Source of the DNA: an uncultured Lachnospiraceae bacterium
GTDB lineage: Bacteria; Bacillota; Clostridia; Lachnospirales; Lachnospiraceae
NCBI GenBank assembly: GCA_946639085.1
Contig: CAMPBP010000127.1
Location: 1 to 5,005, forward strand
Length of the DNA: 5,005 nucleotides
Reading direction: 5' to 3'
The notes under the pieces are model-generated. The model was given only the letters and a program-made list of their open reading frames with translations, was not told where the DNA came from and ran no database searches. Shown here piece by piece: positions 4,674 to 5,005 of the stretch (position 1 is the stretch's first letter; every line of letters begins with the position of its first letter). A program made the translations under genes and the position numbers.

Positions 4674-5005
4674 ATGCCTGATATTTCAAAAAACGAGTTA
4701 AAACTTAATACGGATATCTGTGTTATAGGAGCCGGCCATGCAGGATGCGAAGCGGCTTTGGCTTGTGCGCGCCTTGGTTTTGATACCATGATCTTTACCG
4801 TAAGTATCGATTCTATCGCACTTATGCCTTGCAATCCCAATATCGGAGGAACTTCGAAGGGTCATCTTGTAAGAGAGATTGATGCACTGGGCGGTGAAAT
4901 GGGTAAAAATATCGATAAGACTTTTATCCAGTCGAAGATGTTAAATGTCTCAAAAGGACCGGCTGTTCATTCTCTTCGTGCTCACGCGGATAAATCAAAT
5001 TATTC
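4674..5005 (+). CDS. mnmG: tRNA uridine-5-carboxymethylaminomethyl modification enzyme MnmG, 5' part
   Basis: MnmG (GidA) is the FAD-dependent partner of MnmE in wobble-uridine modification. Only the first 110 codons of a protein usually a little over 600 aa lie in the window, and the frame is open to the right edge. The FAD-binding Rossmann motif [10 protein letters not shown] is at residues 19-28. MPCNPNIGG (51-59) holds Cys53, matching the redox cysteine near the N-terminus of Escherichia coli MnmG (Cys47). [17 protein letters not shown] (62-78) and [11 protein letters not shown] (93-103) are further family signatures. The ATG at 4674 is the only available start, since an in-frame TAA lies at 4659-4661. 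The ribosome binding site is weak, so coupling to mnmE 20 nt upstream is likely. Truncation is due to the window edge only. Confidence 0.96.
   Translation, partial: MPDISKNELKLNTDICVIGAGHAGCEAALACARLGFDTMIFTVSIDSIALMPCNPNIGGTSKGHLVREIDALGGEMGKNIDKTFIQSKMLNVSKGPAVHSLRAHADKSNY

Noticed and set aside
4474..4840. Two - strand open frames across the mnmE end and mnmG start
   Set aside because: Both lie opposite well-conserved MnmE and MnmG coding sequence and have no recognisable motif.
1..5005. Mobile element, CRISPR array, defence or toxin-antitoxin genes
   Set aside because: All sequence outside the origin region is filled by a conserved housekeeping gene string with short gaps; no such signature is present.

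Overview
This window is the rpmH side of a Gram-positive (Firmicutes) chromosomal replication origin. It carries the conserved gene string rpmH-rnpA-yidD-yidC-jag-mnmE-mnmG, all on the + strand. The low-GC DNA, the DnaA-box-rich AT-rich stretch before rpmH, the Jag protein beside YidC and the wording of the proteins all point to Clostridia. The likeliest family is Lachnospiraceae: L34 begins [10 protein letters not shown], RnpA has RHRITR where RNR is usual, and YidC has no lipobox and a large outer loop. The family assignment is inference from remembered sequences, not from a search.

Layout. Positions 1-468 hold no gene. They contain five perfect DnaA boxes (TTATCCACA or its complement) and several one-mismatch boxes, then an A/T-tract stretch, then a near-consensus promoter (TTGACG, 17 bp, TATAAT) that drives rpmH. 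By the usual gene order, dnaA should lie just left of the window, pointing away on the - strand; it is not visible here. rpmH (44 aa, missed by simple ORF length cut-offs) is followed at once by an intrinsic-terminator hairpin. The next genes are rnpA, yidD (4-nt overlap with rnpA), a 100-nt gap with a hairpin, yidC (probably starting at TTG), jag, a 50-nt gap filled by a large hairpin, mnmE, and the first 110 codons of mnmG, which runs off the right edge.

How the genes work together. The locus joins replication start (oriC), ribosome building (L34), tRNA 5' maturation (RNase P protein), membrane protein insertion (YidD and YidC), an RNA-binding partner of unclear role (Jag/KhpB), and wobble-uridine modification of tRNA (the MnmE-MnmG complex). 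All genes run away from the origin, so they are co-directional with the fork.

This is a housekeeping region. I see no mobile element, defence system, CRISPR array or foreign gene. The points worth a second look are regulatory and structural: repeats flanking the origin and overlapping the rpmH promoter, a possible two-state hairpin between rpmH and rnpA, hairpins before yidC and mnmE, and a YidC whose groove arginine position is tyrosine while an arginine appears in the next membrane segment.
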